Positions 1-11,709 of a stretch of 64,000 nt of DNA are shown one piece after another. The first letter of the stretch is position 1. Every line of letters begins with the position of its first letter. This DNA is from Salinicola peritrichatus. Its GTDB lineage: Bacteria > Pseudomonadota > Gammaproteobacteria > Pseudomonadales > Halomonadaceae. A program made the position numbers and the translations under genes. The notes beneath the pieces are model-generated. The model was not told the DNA's origin. It did no database searches and saw only the letters and a list, made by a program, of their open reading frames with translations. The stretch lies in assembly GCF_003206715.1 (NCBI RefSeq), contig NZ_PZJU01000011.1, positions 1 through 64,000 of the forward strand. The letters are read 5' to 3'.

Positions 1-941
1 GGGGACCACCTCATCCAGGCGCGGTAACCCTGGTCGCGTCCACCATGGATGATCAGCGCGATGCGTTCGACGACTTGGCCATCGTGGCGCCACACGTGGT
101 AGATCTTCTCGCGCAGACCACGAGGGGCGCGAATGGCGGTGTAGACATAAAGCCCGCGGGATTGCAGATTCCGGGATGTCAGCGTCATCTGACCGCGTGG
201 CTCGCGGGCGGCGCTGTCGAAACCCGGTGAAAGAGCACTGCCCGAGAGCCACAGCGTGGCCGGCGGTATCCAGGCGCGACCGGCCCAGGTCACGGCTCCC
301 AGCACGATCAGCAGTCCGAACATCGCCAGCCAGCGGAGCGCTCCGGTCGGTTTCAACAGGCCGATCAGGCTCGGCAGGCTGAAGAAGGTCATCACCAGTA
401 TCGACAGAACCAGACTTTCACCGGTCGTCAGGCTGAGCATGATCGGCAGGGTCACCAGCATCACCACGAAGACACATAGCGCATGCAGCAGGAAATAGAG
501 CCAGCGATGGCGATTCGAGAGTCCGAAGTAGAGTGGGTCGAGAATCGCCAGCAGAGCACAGACGATCAGCAGGCCGGTGAAGAGTGCCTGGCCACTGTTC
601 CAGATCGTGGTAGCCAGGAAGAAAGGAAGGCAGAAGAAGAGTGTCTCCTGGTGCACCATCTGCGCCACGAACGTGGTCACCACTCGCGGTAGCCCGGATC
701 GCCGGCCGCGTCGCGACAGCCACTTGCTGGTCACGCTTTCGGCTATCAACAGCATCCAGGTAAGCAGCAGGCCCACCGCCAACACGGTACCCAGCCATTG
801 CTGGCGATTGACCAGGAAGAACCCCAGCAATCCCAGTACGAAGGCGACCGGCGGCCACAACCAGAGATACTTGCGAATCCGTGCGATGGCCGGTTCCAGC
901 CAGGCCAGCTTGGATGGCGGCACCACGTCCCTCACAGCCAC
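1..941 (-). CDS. DUF5924/DUF2914 membrane protein, 3' end cut by window edge
   Basis: The frame is open from a GTG at 941 to the left edge, giving 313 residues without a stop. A GGGAG ribosome site lies 7 bases before the GTG; no ATG fits the frame as well. The first 210 or so residues hold about six hydrophobic segments, for example LWPPVAFVLGLLGFFLV and MLLIVLG-like stretches. A soluble C-terminal part follows with the segments GLYVYTAIRAPRGLREKIYH, IIHGGRDQGYRAWM and VWRHDG, which are typical of the DUF2914 module found in DUF5924 proteins. The family is common in Halomonas and Pseudomonas relatives and has no assigned function. It is divergent from fadB. The family call is recalled from motif resemblance and the role is unknown. 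Confidence 0.8.
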   Translation of the reverse strand, partial: MAVRDVVPPSKLAWLEPAIARIRKYLWLWPPVAFVLGLLGFFLVNRQQWLGTVLAVGLLLTWMLLIAESVTSKWLSRRGRRSGLPRVVTTFVAQMVHQETLFFCLPFFLATTIWNSGQALFTGLLIVCALLAILDPLYFGLSNRHRWLYFLLHALCVFVVMLVTLPIMLSLTTGESLVLSILVMTFFSLPSLIGLLKPTGALRWLAMFGLLIVLGAVTWAGRAWIPPATLWLSGSALSPGFDSAAREPRGQMTLTSRNLQSRGLYVYTAIRAPRGLREKIYHVWRHDGQVVERIALIIHGGRDQGYRAWMRWS

Positions 942-1160
942 TTGCGACTCCCTTCGGTGGATACTGCCAAACGCAAATGCGCGGGCATCACGAGATGCGC
1001 CATTCTAGCGGTTGAAAGACGCCTTTGCGCGTGGACGCATCGCAGTCGTTCGCATCATCTCGGCAAGCCGGGCTCACGGATACCGGTACCCTTGTCCGTC
1101 GTCATGCCGCGACTTTGGTTGAGCTTGACGCGCCCCGCGGTACGGCTCAAGCTGGAACCA

Positions 1161-1178
1161 TTCAAACGCTCGTATGAT
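1161..1178. promoter_or_regulatory. Candidate PsrA-type operator upstream of fadBA
   Basis: The bases TTCAAACGCTCGTATGAT form a near palindrome 57 bases before the fadB start. The inner part CAAAC-N4-GTATG differs by one base from the G/CAAAC-N2-4-GTTTG/C pattern recalled for PsrA, the fatty-acid-responsive TetR repressor of fadBA in Pseudomonas. The rest of 942-1234 is an otherwise featureless divergent promoter region. Confidence 0.4.
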
Positions 1179-1234
1179 TCGTCCCGCCGGCGTCACGGTG
1201 GGATGCCTTCGCAGTCATGGCACGGAGAACCCGC

Positions 1235-4601
<3,367 letters not shown>

Positions 4602-4602
<1 letters not shown>

Positions 4603-4743
4603 GAACCTGTTCACGATCTGCTGCGCGTCGGCCAAACGTCGTTAAAAACGCTTTCGGGATACTCATTTACCCCGTGTAAACTCCGCTCCCTCAAGCGTTT
4701 TCGCCTAGTTTGATCCTAGCTCGCGAGATCGTGAACAGGCTCT
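4602..4743. repeat. Dispersed intergenic element with terminal inverted repeats (copy 1)
   Basis: The ends AGAACCTGTTCACGATCT (4602-4619) and AGATCGTGAACAGGCTCT (4726-4743) are inverted repeats matching at 17 of 18 bases. The inside carries a nested inverted pair (GTTAAAAACGCTT / AAGCGTTTTC) around a core like CTCATTTACCCCGTGTAAAC. The core and layout recur at 47290-47502 and, more diverged, at 54599-54749. No coding potential is seen. It could be a MITE or a REP/BIME-like structure. Confidence 0.75.
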
Positions 4744-4774
4744 AAGTTCGGCTGAATTCACTATGCCCAATCCT

Positions 4775-4798
4775 ACCGCCTCGTCATGGCGAGGCGGT
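4775..4798. terminator. Hairpin between convergent fadA and ldcA
   Basis: A perfect 9-bp stem, ACCGCCTCG / CGAGGCGGT, with a 6-base loop sits 17 bases beyond the ldcA stop. There is no clear T-run on either strand, so terminator function is inferred from position. Confidence 0.5.
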
Positions 4799-4815
4799 GT
4801 CGTTCCATCCCGCTA

Positions 4816-5730
4816 TCAATCCAGGAAGTGCAACATCCCGTCGGCAATCCTGGCCGTGGCGCCGTAGCGCCAGGGCAGGTTGTCGCGGCCATGGCCGATC
4901 GGCAGTCCGGCATAGAGCGGCAATCCGCGCGGGCGCAGCCATGTCTCGAACAGCATCTCGAGACGCAGGTCGCCATAGGGCTCGCACTTCTCGAAAGTGC
5001 CGAGGCACACCGCCGACGCTTGGTCCAGCGCGCCCGAATGGAGCAACTGCCACAGGTCGCGCTCGAGGCGATAGTAGGGCTCGCCGACATCTTCCAGGAT
5101 CACGATGGCGCCGGCCGGCGCGCGGAATGCCAGCGAGGTGCCGGCGATGCTGGCCAGGGTAGCCAGATTGCCGCCCACCAGCGGACCTTCGATGATGGCG
5201 TCCGCGCTCGCGGTCACCGGCGTGATCGCGACGCCCTGCGATGGCTGGCCGCGCAACAGGCTCAGCAATGCCCGGAAGTCGCGGTGTCCGGCGGCCCGCA
5301 GCTCGGGATCGTCCGAGTCGAGCTTGATCCCTTCCTTCATCACCGGGCCATGGATCGCCGGCAGGCCGTGGCGATGGCACTGATCCAGCAGCACGCTGAG
5401 ATCGGAATAGCCGATCAAGGGCTTGCGAGTTAGCCGCGACCAGTCGATCTCGTTGGCCAGATGGGCGCAGCCATAGCCACCACGAACCGCCCATACCGCG
5501 TCGGTCTCGGGATCGTCATAGGCATCGTAAAGCGTCTGCAGGCGATGCTCGACGTTACCGGCGAGATAGCGTGTCTGGGCCTGCAATCGGGTCGGGAAGC
5601 GCACGGCGATGCCCAGCGTGCCCAGCGCCTGTGCCGCCCGCTCGAGAATGGCAGGCTGGGTGAAGGAGGCGGGCGCTATCAGGCTGAAGGTCAAGGTCAT
5701 GGAGGAAACTGGCGCGAGGGGTTGAAGCAC
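4816..5730 (-). CDS. ldcA: Muramoyltetrapeptide LD-carboxypeptidase (peptidase S66)
   Basis: S66 serine peptidases remove the terminal D-alanine from murein tetrapeptides during peptidoglycan recycling. The 304-residue product has RGGYG (83-87), the nucleophile serine in GYSDLSVL (Ser109), an EDVGEPYYRLERDL segment for the acidic residue and GLPIGHGRDN with the histidine. The GTG at 5730 is preferred because AAGGA lies 8 bases upstream, overlapping the stop codon of the LysR gene. The internal ATG at 5700 has no ribosome site. The gene lies 4 bases beyond the LysR gene and is probably translationally coupled to it. The pairing with a LysR gene is unusual for a cell-wall recycling enzyme. Confidence 0.9.
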   Translation of the reverse strand: MLQPLAPVSSMTLTFSLIAPASFTQPAILERAAQALGTLGIAVRFPTRLQAQTRYLAGNVEHRLQTLYDAYDDPETDAVWAVRGGYGCAHLANEIDWSRLTRKPLIGYSDLSVLLDQCHRHGLPAIHGPVMKEGIKLDSDDPELRAAGHRDFRALLSLLRGQPSQGVAITPVTASADAIIEGPLVGGNLATLASIAGTSLAFRAPAGAIVILEDVGEPYYRLERDLWQLLHSGALDQASAVCLGTFEKCEPYGDLRLEMLFETWLRPRGLPLYAGLPIGHGRDNLPWRYGATARIADGMLHFLD

Positions 5731-5734
5731 AAAC

Positions 5735-6637
5735 TTATCCTTCTGCGCCGGTTTCGGCCAGTGCCGCTACCGGTTCGACCTCTTCCACGCTTTCTGCCTT
5801 GACCACCAGATTCGAGAGGGCCCGGCAGAACGCCTCGAACTCCTCGCTCAACTCGCCGGGAGAACGATGGAGCTCGATCTCCACGTAGCCGAGGTCGGGC
5901 AATCCGGCGTCGTCGCTCACGATGCGGCAGCCAGGTGGCAGGCTGCGAGGCGTCTTCACGGTCAAGGCAAGTCCGGCCTGCACCGCGACATTGAGTCCGG
6001 TGGGGGAAGGGCTGGTATAGCGTACGTCCCACTGGCGCTGTTCCCGACCCAGGGCGGCAAAAGCGTGCGCGCGGAAGATGCAGCCTTCGGGGTTGAGCGC
6101 CAGCGGCAGCGTATCCCAGTCGTCGATGGTGCGATGCGCGGCGATGACCCAGACCATCTGCTCGCGGCCGAGCAACTGGCCCGTCTGGGTCGGACCGTGG
6201 CGCACGGCGAGAACGACGTCCAGAAGACCTTCCTGAAAGCGCTGAACCAGGTTGCTGCTGATATCGCAGACGACTTCGATCCGCACGTGAGGAAAACCTT
6301 CAGCGAACTGGGGCAGCAACAGCGGCAGATAGGCGATGGCCTGCTCCTCGGAGATGCCCAGGCGGATCAAGCGTCCTTCACGCTGGCTGTGCATGACGCG
6401 TTTGGCTTCATCCTGCAGCTTGAGAATCTGGCGCGCATACGGCAGCAGGCGTCCGCCTGCCGGAGTCAGGGTCACGCTTCGGCTGGTACGCTCGAAAAGC
6501 GGCTCGCGCACCCGATCCTCGAGCCGTTTGATCTGCAGGCTGACGGCGGACTGGGTGCGGTTGAGAATGCGACCGGCGGCGCTGAAGCCCTCACATTCGG
6601 CGACGGCCACGAAGGCACGGAGGAGATCGGGATCCAT
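5735..6637 (-). CDS. LysR-family transcriptional regulator
   Basis: The 300-residue protein has an N-terminal winged helix-turn-helix (residues 1-60; CEGFSAAGRILNRTQSAVSLQ) and a periplasmic-binding-like effector domain from about residue 90. It is transcribed away from the 2-oxoglutarate oxygenase gene, the usual position for a LysR regulator of that gene, and it overlaps ldcA by ribosome site. The most likely targets are the oxygenase and M24 genes (6743-8996). The effector cannot be read from the sequence. Confidence 0.93.
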   Translation of the reverse strand: MDPDLLRAFVAVAECEGFSAAGRILNRTQSAVSLQIKRLEDRVREPLFERTSRSVTLTPAGGRLLPYARQILKLQDEAKRVMHSQREGRLIRLGISEEQAIAYLPLLLPQFAEGFPHVRIEVVCDISSNLVQRFQEGLLDVVLAVRHGPTQTGQLLGREQMVWVIAAHRTIDDWDTLPLALNPEGCIFRAHAFAALGREQRQWDVRYTSPSPTGLNVAVQAGLALTVKTPRSLPPGCRIVSDDAGLPDLGYVEIELHRSPGELSEEFEAFCRALSNLVVKAESVEEVEPVAALAETGAEG

Positions 6638-6655
6638 GATTGATGACTCTGGAAA

Positions 6656-6675
6656 ATAGATTTGATGTTAACTAT
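6656..6675. promoter_or_regulatory. Candidate LysR operator in divergent promoter
   Basis: The 105-bp divergent gap is AT-rich around 6656-6690. ATAG-N12-CTAT is an interrupted dyad of the type LysR proteins bind. The oxygenase gene has a clear ribosome site, CAGGAG, 7 bases before its ATG. The assignment is by position and symmetry only. Confidence 0.35.
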
Positions 6676-6742
6676 TCATTTTTATTGTTGAACCCAGCGA
6701 CCTAGTCTGTCCAGACATTCTCTCTGGATTTCAGGAGCTGTC

Positions 6743-7627
6743 ATGTCCGCTCATGCCGTCGACACTTCTTCGCGCTCTTTGCAGGGGCTGGTCGATCTCC
6801 AACGTTTTCCGATACACGATCTCGACAGTGACGACGGCAGGCAATTGATCGACGCGTGTCGTGAGCAACTCGCCGAGGATGGTTGCGTCGTGCTCAAGCG
6901 CTTCGTTCCCGAAGCCGCGCTGGCACGCCTGGAGCGGGAAACCGAACGGCTATCTCCCGAGGCGCATTACAACCAGAACGAGACCAATCCCTACAACTCC
7001 GACGGCGACCCGACGCTGCCTGACACCCATCCCAAGAACCGTTTCGACGACCGCACCAATGGGTTCGTGGCCGGTGACCGCATCGGCGACAACACCATCA
7101 TTCGTCAGATCTATCGGGATCCGCAGTTCCAGCGTTTCATTGCCAGCGTGGTCGGCCGGGATGCCATCTACGAATACGCCGACCCGCTGGCGGATCTGGT
7201 GGTCAACGTCCTGCGCGAAGGCTGCCAGCATCCCTGGCACTATGACACCAACGAATTCATCGTGACGCTGCTGACGCGTAAGCCGGATGGCGGTGGCCGG
7301 TTCGAGTACGCGCCGAGTATTCGCAGCCCCGAAGGCGAGAATTTCGAAGGCGTGCAGGCCGTGCTCGACGGCGACGACAGCCGGCTCAAATCGCTTGACC
7401 TCCAGTTGGGCGATCTGCAGATCTTCTTCGGTCGTTATTCGCTGCATCGGGTCACCCCGGTGGTCGGAGAGCGCGAGCGCCATACCGTGATCTTCGCCTA
7501 CGCCAAGGAGCCGGGTTTCGTCGGACGTCCCGAACGCGCGCAGCGCATCTTCGGCCGCATGGCGCCGATTCACGAGCAGATGCTGCGTGACGGTGACGCC
7601 CGGCGTACCGACAGCCTTGCCGATTGA
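6743..7627 (+). CDS. 2-oxoglutarate/Fe(II)-dependent oxygenase (PhyH-like)
   Basis: The 294-residue protein belongs to the non-haem Fe(II)/2-oxoglutarate oxygenases. The iron triad is readable as His166-x-Asp168 in HPWHYDTNEF and His235 in SLHRVTPVVG. The arginine that would bind 2-oxoglutarate is probably in GERERHTVIF about 12 residues later. The N-terminal part (NQNETNPYNSDGDP) resembles the ArpA/HalD-like subgroup rather than ectoine hydroxylase. It is divergent from a LysR gene and 85 bases before an M24 metallohydrolase gene on the same strand, so the two probably act on one substrate. Hydroxylation or oxidative cleavage of a small metabolite is inferred. The substrate is unknown. Confidence 0.8.
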   Translation: MSAHAVDTSSRSLQGLVDLQRFPIHDLDSDDGRQLIDACREQLAEDGCVVLKRFVPEAALARLERETERLSPEAHYNQNETNPYNSDGDPTLPDTHPKNRFDDRTNGFVAGDRIGDNTIIRQIYRDPQFQRFIASVVGRDAIYEYADPLADLVVNVLREGCQHPWHYDTNEFIVTLLTRKPDGGGRFEYAPSIRSPEGENFEGVQAVLDGDDSRLKSLDLQLGDLQIFFGRYSLHRVTPVVGERERHTVIFAYAKEPGFVGRPERAQRIFGRMAPIHEQMLRDGDARRTDSLAD

Positions 7628-7712
7628 CCTTCACATCACATCCATTCCCGCTCGGGCGCGGTCCTCGCCGCAAGGCACACTGCGCTCTTTGGTTCAGGAA
7701 CCGCTCCCTATC

Positions 7713-8996
7713 ATGAGTACCATCGAATTCGAACAGCTCTCCGATAACGAGCCCGAACGCATCCCCGTGGTGCCCTCGGCGCCCATGGCCAATGGCGACA
7801 GTATCCCCACCGCGTTCGATCCCAAGACGCTGCGCGCGGGTCGGCTGGCGCGTTTGCGCGACATGATGCGTGAACAGGAATACGCCGCCGTGGTGCTGTT
7901 CGACCCGAACAACCAGCGCTACGCGACCGGCTCGCGCAACATGTTCGGCTACTTTCTGCGCAACTCCACGCGCTATATCTACGTGCCCCTCGAAGGCCCG
8001 GTGATTCTGTTCGAATATCCGGGAAGCGCGCATGTCTCCACCTGGCTGGAGACCATCGACGAGGCGCGTACCTCGAAGGTGGTATGGTCGGCGGTGAATC
8101 AGCGGGACGATATGTCCAGCGATCCGTTTGGCCTGGAGATCGCCGAACTCGTCGCCCGGCATGGCAACGGCAATCGCAAGGTCGGCCTGGACCGTTGTAC
8201 GCTCAACCTGGCGCGATCGCTCGAAGCCCAGGGGCTCGATGTGTTCGACTGCATGCAGGACACCTTGCACTGCCGCCGCATCAAGACGCCGGAAGAAGTC
8301 GCCTGCCTGGCGCAGTCGATGGCGGCCAGCGAAGCCGCCGTGGCCAAGGTCGAGGAGGCGATTCATCCCGGGATCACCGAGAATGAACTGTTCGCGATCA
8401 TGTACGGCAACGTGATCGAGCAGGGTGGTGAATTCATCGAGACCCGGCTGCTCTCCTCGGGCCCTCGCACCAATCCCTGGTTCAACGAGGCCAGCGATCG
8501 CGTCGTGCGCCCCGGCGAACTGGTCGCCTTGGATACCGACACCATCGGTTGTCACGGGTACTACTCGGACTTCTCGCGCACTTTCCATGTCGGGCCGGGC
8601 AAGCCATCCGACTACCAGCGCCATCTCTACCGCATGGCCTATGAGCAAGTCCACCACAACATGGGTATCCTCAAGCCGGGCATGAGCTACCGCGAGATCG
8701 CGGAATCGGCATGGAAGATCCCCGAGCGCTTCCTGGATCGGCGTTATCCATCGATCATCCACGGCGTCGGCATGCATGGCGAAACGCCGCTGGTCGCCCA
8801 TCACATGGACTTCGATCGCTTCTCCAAGGATGGCATCCTGGAGCCGGGCATGGTCGTTTCGGTGGAGAGCTACATCGGCGAAGTGGGCGCCGCCGACGGC
8901 GTCAAGCTGGAAGAGGAAGTGCTGGTGACGGAGACCGGGATCGAAAAACTGTCGCGCTATCCGTTCGATGACGCATTGCTGGGGCGCGAATACTGA
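7713..8996 (+). CDS. M24-family metallohydrolase related to DddP
   Basis: This 427-residue protein has the pita-bread fold signature of M24 peptidases. Readable metal ligands are Asp274 and/or Asp276 (LDTDTIG), Asp286 (SDFSRTF), His350 (IHGVGMHG), Glu385 (VESYIGE) and Glu400 or Glu401 (LEEEVLV). Segments such as FDPNNQRYAT, ETRLLSSGPRTNPWF, YPFDDALLG and PGMVVSVE resemble, as I recall it, the DMSP lyase DddP more than Xaa-Pro aminopeptidases. However, the place of DddP's proposed catalytic Asp (GVGLCDEW) reads GVGMHGET, so DMSP cleavage is doubtful. The ATG at 7713 fits the family N-terminus; an in-frame ATG at 7587 would overlap the oxygenase gene. It probably acts with the oxygenase under LysR control. 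Confidence 0.75.
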   Translation: MSTIEFEQLSDNEPERIPVVPSAPMANGDSIPTAFDPKTLRAGRLARLRDMMREQEYAAVVLFDPNNQRYATGSRNMFGYFLRNSTRYIYVPLEGPVILFEYPGSAHVSTWLETIDEARTSKVVWSAVNQRDDMSSDPFGLEIAELVARHGNGNRKVGLDRCTLNLARSLEAQGLDVFDCMQDTLHCRRIKTPEEVACLAQSMAASEAAVAKVEEAIHPGITENELFAIMYGNVIEQGGEFIETRLLSSGPRTNPWFNEASDRVVRPGELVALDTDTIGCHGYYSDFSRTFHVGPGKPSDYQRHLYRMAYEQVHHNMGILKPGMSYREIAESAWKIPERFLDRRYPSIIHGVGMHGETPLVAHHMDFDRFSKDGILEPGMVVSVESYIGEVGAADGVKLEEEVLVTETGIEKLSRYPFDDALLGREY

Positions 8997-9006
8997 GACC
9001 GCGTGT

Positions 9007-9026
9007 CGCGCCGTACGTCCGGCGCG
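9007..9026. terminator. Hairpin between convergent M24 and GGDEF-EAL genes
   Basis: A perfect 7-bp GC stem (CGCGCCG / CGGCGCG) with a 6-base loop lies in the 56-bp gap between convergent genes. There is no T-run, so it is a weak candidate. Confidence 0.35.
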
Positions 9027-9052
9027 GCCGTGTGTATGAACGTCAACCGCCC

Positions 9053-11191
9053 CTAGCCCGTCAGGCGTTCGAGCAGTTGCTCCATGCCCATCGGGCGGCC
9101 CAGATAGTATCCCTGATACTGCTTGACCCCGAGTTCCTGGAGCAGTTGCCACTGCTCCAGGGTTTCGACGCCTTCCGCAACCGTCTCCATACCCAATAGA
9201 TTGCACAGCCCGACGATGCCGGCCAGCAGGTGACGCGAGCGGATGTCGGCTTCGAGATCTTTCATGAAACTACGATCGATCTTGATGGTGTCGAACGGCA
9301 GGCGCTTGAGATAGCCGAGCGACGAATAACCGGAGCCGAAATCGTCCATTGCCACACGAAACCCTTGGCGGCGAAGGTGTTCGATCCGGGCCTCGGGGGC
9401 GCGGGTATTCTCGAGGAATACCGACTCGGTCACTTCCAGCTCGATCTGATCGGTGGTGATGGCATGGCGGCGGCAGGCTGCGTGGAGCGTTTCGGCCAGA
9501 CTCTCGTCCATGACGTGAAGTGCCGAGATGTTGACCGCCACCGGCAGTGGGTGCCCGTCTGCCGCGAGTCTTGCCGCACAGCGGGCGGCATGCTCGATCG
9601 CCAGGTTGCCCAGCAGCGATGCCATGCCGTTGTGCTCGGCCAGTGGCACGAAGGTGCTCGGCGGCACCTGTCCGTAATCGGTAGTGGACCAGCGTGCCAG
9701 TATCTCGGCACCGATTACCCGGTTGTGGCCGTCGAACTTGGGCTGCACGACGAAGTCGAGCGTCTCCTTGGTGATCGCTTCGCGCAGTTGCGACAGCATC
9801 GACATCTGCTCGAGGTTGTGGTGCTTCAGCTTGTCGTGATAGGCGACGACGGTGTTCTTGCCCTTGTCCTTGGCCGCGTACATCGCGACATCGGCGTGCT
9901 TGAGCAGGGTTTCGCTGTCGCGGCCGTCGGCCGGGGCGTGAACGAGACCGATGCTGGCGGTAACGCTGATCTGATGGCCGCCGATGACCATCGGCTGTGA
10001 CAGTGCTTCCAATAGCCGCTGGGCGATCTTGTCGGCGAGTTGGCTGTCGCGGCCGACGTCGATGATCACCACGAACTCGTCGCCACCCCAGCGAGCGACC
10101 AGGTCCTTGCTGCGCAGCGTCGCTCGCAGTCGTTTCACCATGATACGCAGTAGCGCATCACCGGCCTGATGACCCAGCGAATCGTTGATGTGCTTGAAAC
10201 CATCGAGGTCGATGAACAATACCGCCAGTGCGGTGTGGGGCGTCACCCGAAGCAGTTGCCGTTTCAAGGTGTATTGCAGCGTGGCGCGGTTGGGTAGCTG
10301 GGTCAGGGTATCGATGCTGGCGAGGTGCTCCAGCTCGCGTTCGGAGCGCTTGCGTGCGGATATGTCGCGCAGCGCGGCGATGTAATGGACATCGCCATCA
10401 TCGTCCAGCGTGAAATCGCTCAGCGTGAGCTCGATAGGAATATGCAGCTCGCAGCCGGCATGAAAGACGCCCTCATGGTGATGGGTGCGATCGTTGTCGG
10501 CGATGGTCGACGGCGCGAAGCGCAATGCATCGGCTTCGACATAGCGCTGCAGACGCTGCCCCAGAATACCGCTCAACCGGGCGCCGCCCAGTTCGGTAAA
10601 CGCATCGTTGGCTTCGAGGATGTGCCAGCGCTCATCGACGACCAGCATCGGATCGCGCGAGGCGACGAAGGCATGGGCTCTGACTCGGCTGCTGGCGTCG
10701 TGCCGCCCGGGAGCGGCGACCGCCTCCCATACGCCAAGTGCCGCGCTCGGCCGTCCCTGAGGGGCGCGCCGGGTGACGGTGCCGCGAACTCGCCACCAGG
10801 TATGAGGATCGCCGGCATCCGGCTGTAGCGTGACGTCCAACCGGTCGCTGTGGCCCCACGCCACATGCCGCCACTGGTTGGCGAGCCGCGACCGCTCGCG
10901 GGGCGCCATCGCTCTCAAAAGTGAGCGGAACCCGATCGTCGTCTCGTCGCGCAAGCCGGCTCCTTGGGGGGACGGAGTCTGGCTGCGGCAAAAGGCATCG
11001 GGCGTTACCCATCGCCATAGCGAGAGTCCGGTCGCTGCCAGGGCTTGCGTTGCCCACGGCCGATGTCGACCGGTGTCATCCACGACGGAGACGTCGACCG
11101 GTTCGTTGGCGTCCAGTGAAGGGCCGCCACGGGGTTCGTTGGTGTGCATCGCAGCGTGATCTCGATCGCAGTCTTGCAGCAGGCGGGGCAA
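9053..11191 (-). CDS. PAS-GGDEF-EAL cyclic di-GMP signalling protein
   Basis: The 712-residue protein has a PAS sensor region (about 170-290; SRDPMLVVDERWHILEANDA, then ALRDISARKRSE), a GGDEF domain with an intact RWGGDEFVV site and an RSKD inhibitory site five residues before it, and a C-terminal EAL domain. In the EAL domain the signature reads EILARW instead of EALxRW. The other catalytic residues are visible: AVNISA, ELEVTES, DDFGSGYSS, KIDRSF and AEGVET. Both synthesis and hydrolysis of cyclic di-GMP are therefore possible. No membrane segment is evident, so it is probably cytoplasmic. The first 160 residues are low in known motifs, and the start could be a few codons further in. Confidence 0.92.
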   Translation of the reverse strand: MPRLLQDCDRDHAAMHTNEPRGGPSLDANEPVDVSVVDDTGRHRPWATQALAATGLSLWRWVTPDAFCRSQTPSPQGAGLRDETTIGFRSLLRAMAPRERSRLANQWRHVAWGHSDRLDVTLQPDAGDPHTWWRVRGTVTRRAPQGRPSAALGVWEAVAAPGRHDASSRVRAHAFVASRDPMLVVDERWHILEANDAFTELGGARLSGILGQRLQRYVEADALRFAPSTIADNDRTHHHEGVFHAGCELHIPIELTLSDFTLDDDGDVHYIAALRDISARKRSERELEHLASIDTLTQLPNRATLQYTLKRQLLRVTPHTALAVLFIDLDGFKHINDSLGHQAGDALLRIMVKRLRATLRSKDLVARWGGDEFVVIIDVGRDSQLADKIAQRLLEALSQPMVIGGHQISVTASIGLVHAPADGRDSETLLKHADVAMYAAKDKGKNTVVAYHDKLKHHNLEQMSMLSQLREAITKETLDFVVQPKFDGHNRVIGAEILARWSTTDYGQVPPSTFVPLAEHNGMASLLGNLAIEHAARCAARLAADGHPLPVAVNISALHVMDESLAETLHAACRRHAITTDQIELEVTESVFLENTRAPEARIEHLRRQGFRVAMDDFGSGYSSLGYLKRLPFDTIKIDRSFMKDLEADIRSRHLLAGIVGLCNLLGMETVAEGVETLEQWQLLQELGVKQYQGYYLGRPMGMEQLLERLTG

Positions 11192-11302
11192 ACCCCGGTC
11201 ATGGCCTTTATCGGCCCGTCGCCGATAGACTTGATACTGATCGCGTTCGGGCGCTATGGAAAGGAGGGCGGTCGACGGTCAGGGCGTGCGATATCCGCGT
11301 TG

Positions 11303-11692
11303 TCATACCATCGCTGTCGCGAAGAGGCACAGCACGGCAAGAAAAGAGACGACGAAGATACTCGAGCGTAGCGTCGGCAGATCGTGGGCGTAACAGGTGC
11401 CGTGAGCGATGCGCGCGAGCACGAAAATGATACTTGCCGTTCCCGCGAGCCAGCCGCCACCGCCGGAGACCTCGCAGGCCACGACGCCGGCGGTGAACAG
11501 CGCCAGTGCCTCCCACGCGTTCTGCTGCGCGGCCCAGAGTCGGGCGCCGCGGCCCTTCATCCGGGCGTACTGTTGACGCGGATGATGGTTATCGAGTCGA
11601 CCGAACTCGCGCCGACGTACGGCACTGCCCCAGAAAGCGAGCCAGAAAGGCAGCAGTGACGTCACTAGCAAACACCATAGCGGCAGGCTCAT
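11303..11692 (-). CDS. MAPEG family membrane protein
   Basis: This 129-residue protein has four hydrophobic segments (LWCLLVTSLLPFWLAFWG, LALFTAGVVACEV, WLAGTASIIFVLARIAHG and the C-terminal IFVVSFLAVLCLFATAMV) and the QNAWEALALF and ARIAHGTCYAHD motifs of bacterial MAPEG proteins. Eukaryotic members are glutathione S-transferases and leukotriene synthases; the bacterial role is poorly known. The ATG at 11692 has GGGAGA seven bases upstream, while longer frames run into the PrpD gene. It lies 17 bases beyond the MmgE/PrpD gene and is probably the last gene of the transporter-nitrilase operon. Confidence 0.8.
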   Translation of the reverse strand: MSLPLWCLLVTSLLPFWLAFWGSAVRRREFGRLDNHHPRQQYARMKGRGARLWAAQQNAWEALALFTAGVVACEVSGGGGWLAGTASIIFVLARIAHGTCYAHDLPTLRSSIFVVSFLAVLCLFATAMV

Positions 11693-11709
11693 CGTCGACT
11701 CTCCCGGCC

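Noticed and set aside
7713-8996. DMSP lyase DddP or ectoine hydrolase DoeA
   Set aside because: The DddP catalytic-base position is glycine here, and the N-terminal blocks differ from DoeA. No other ectoine-degradation gene is adjacent.
7452-9206. 584-residue minus-strand open frame opposite the oxygenase and M24 genes
   Set aside because: The plus-strand genes carry intact catalytic motifs; this frame carries none.
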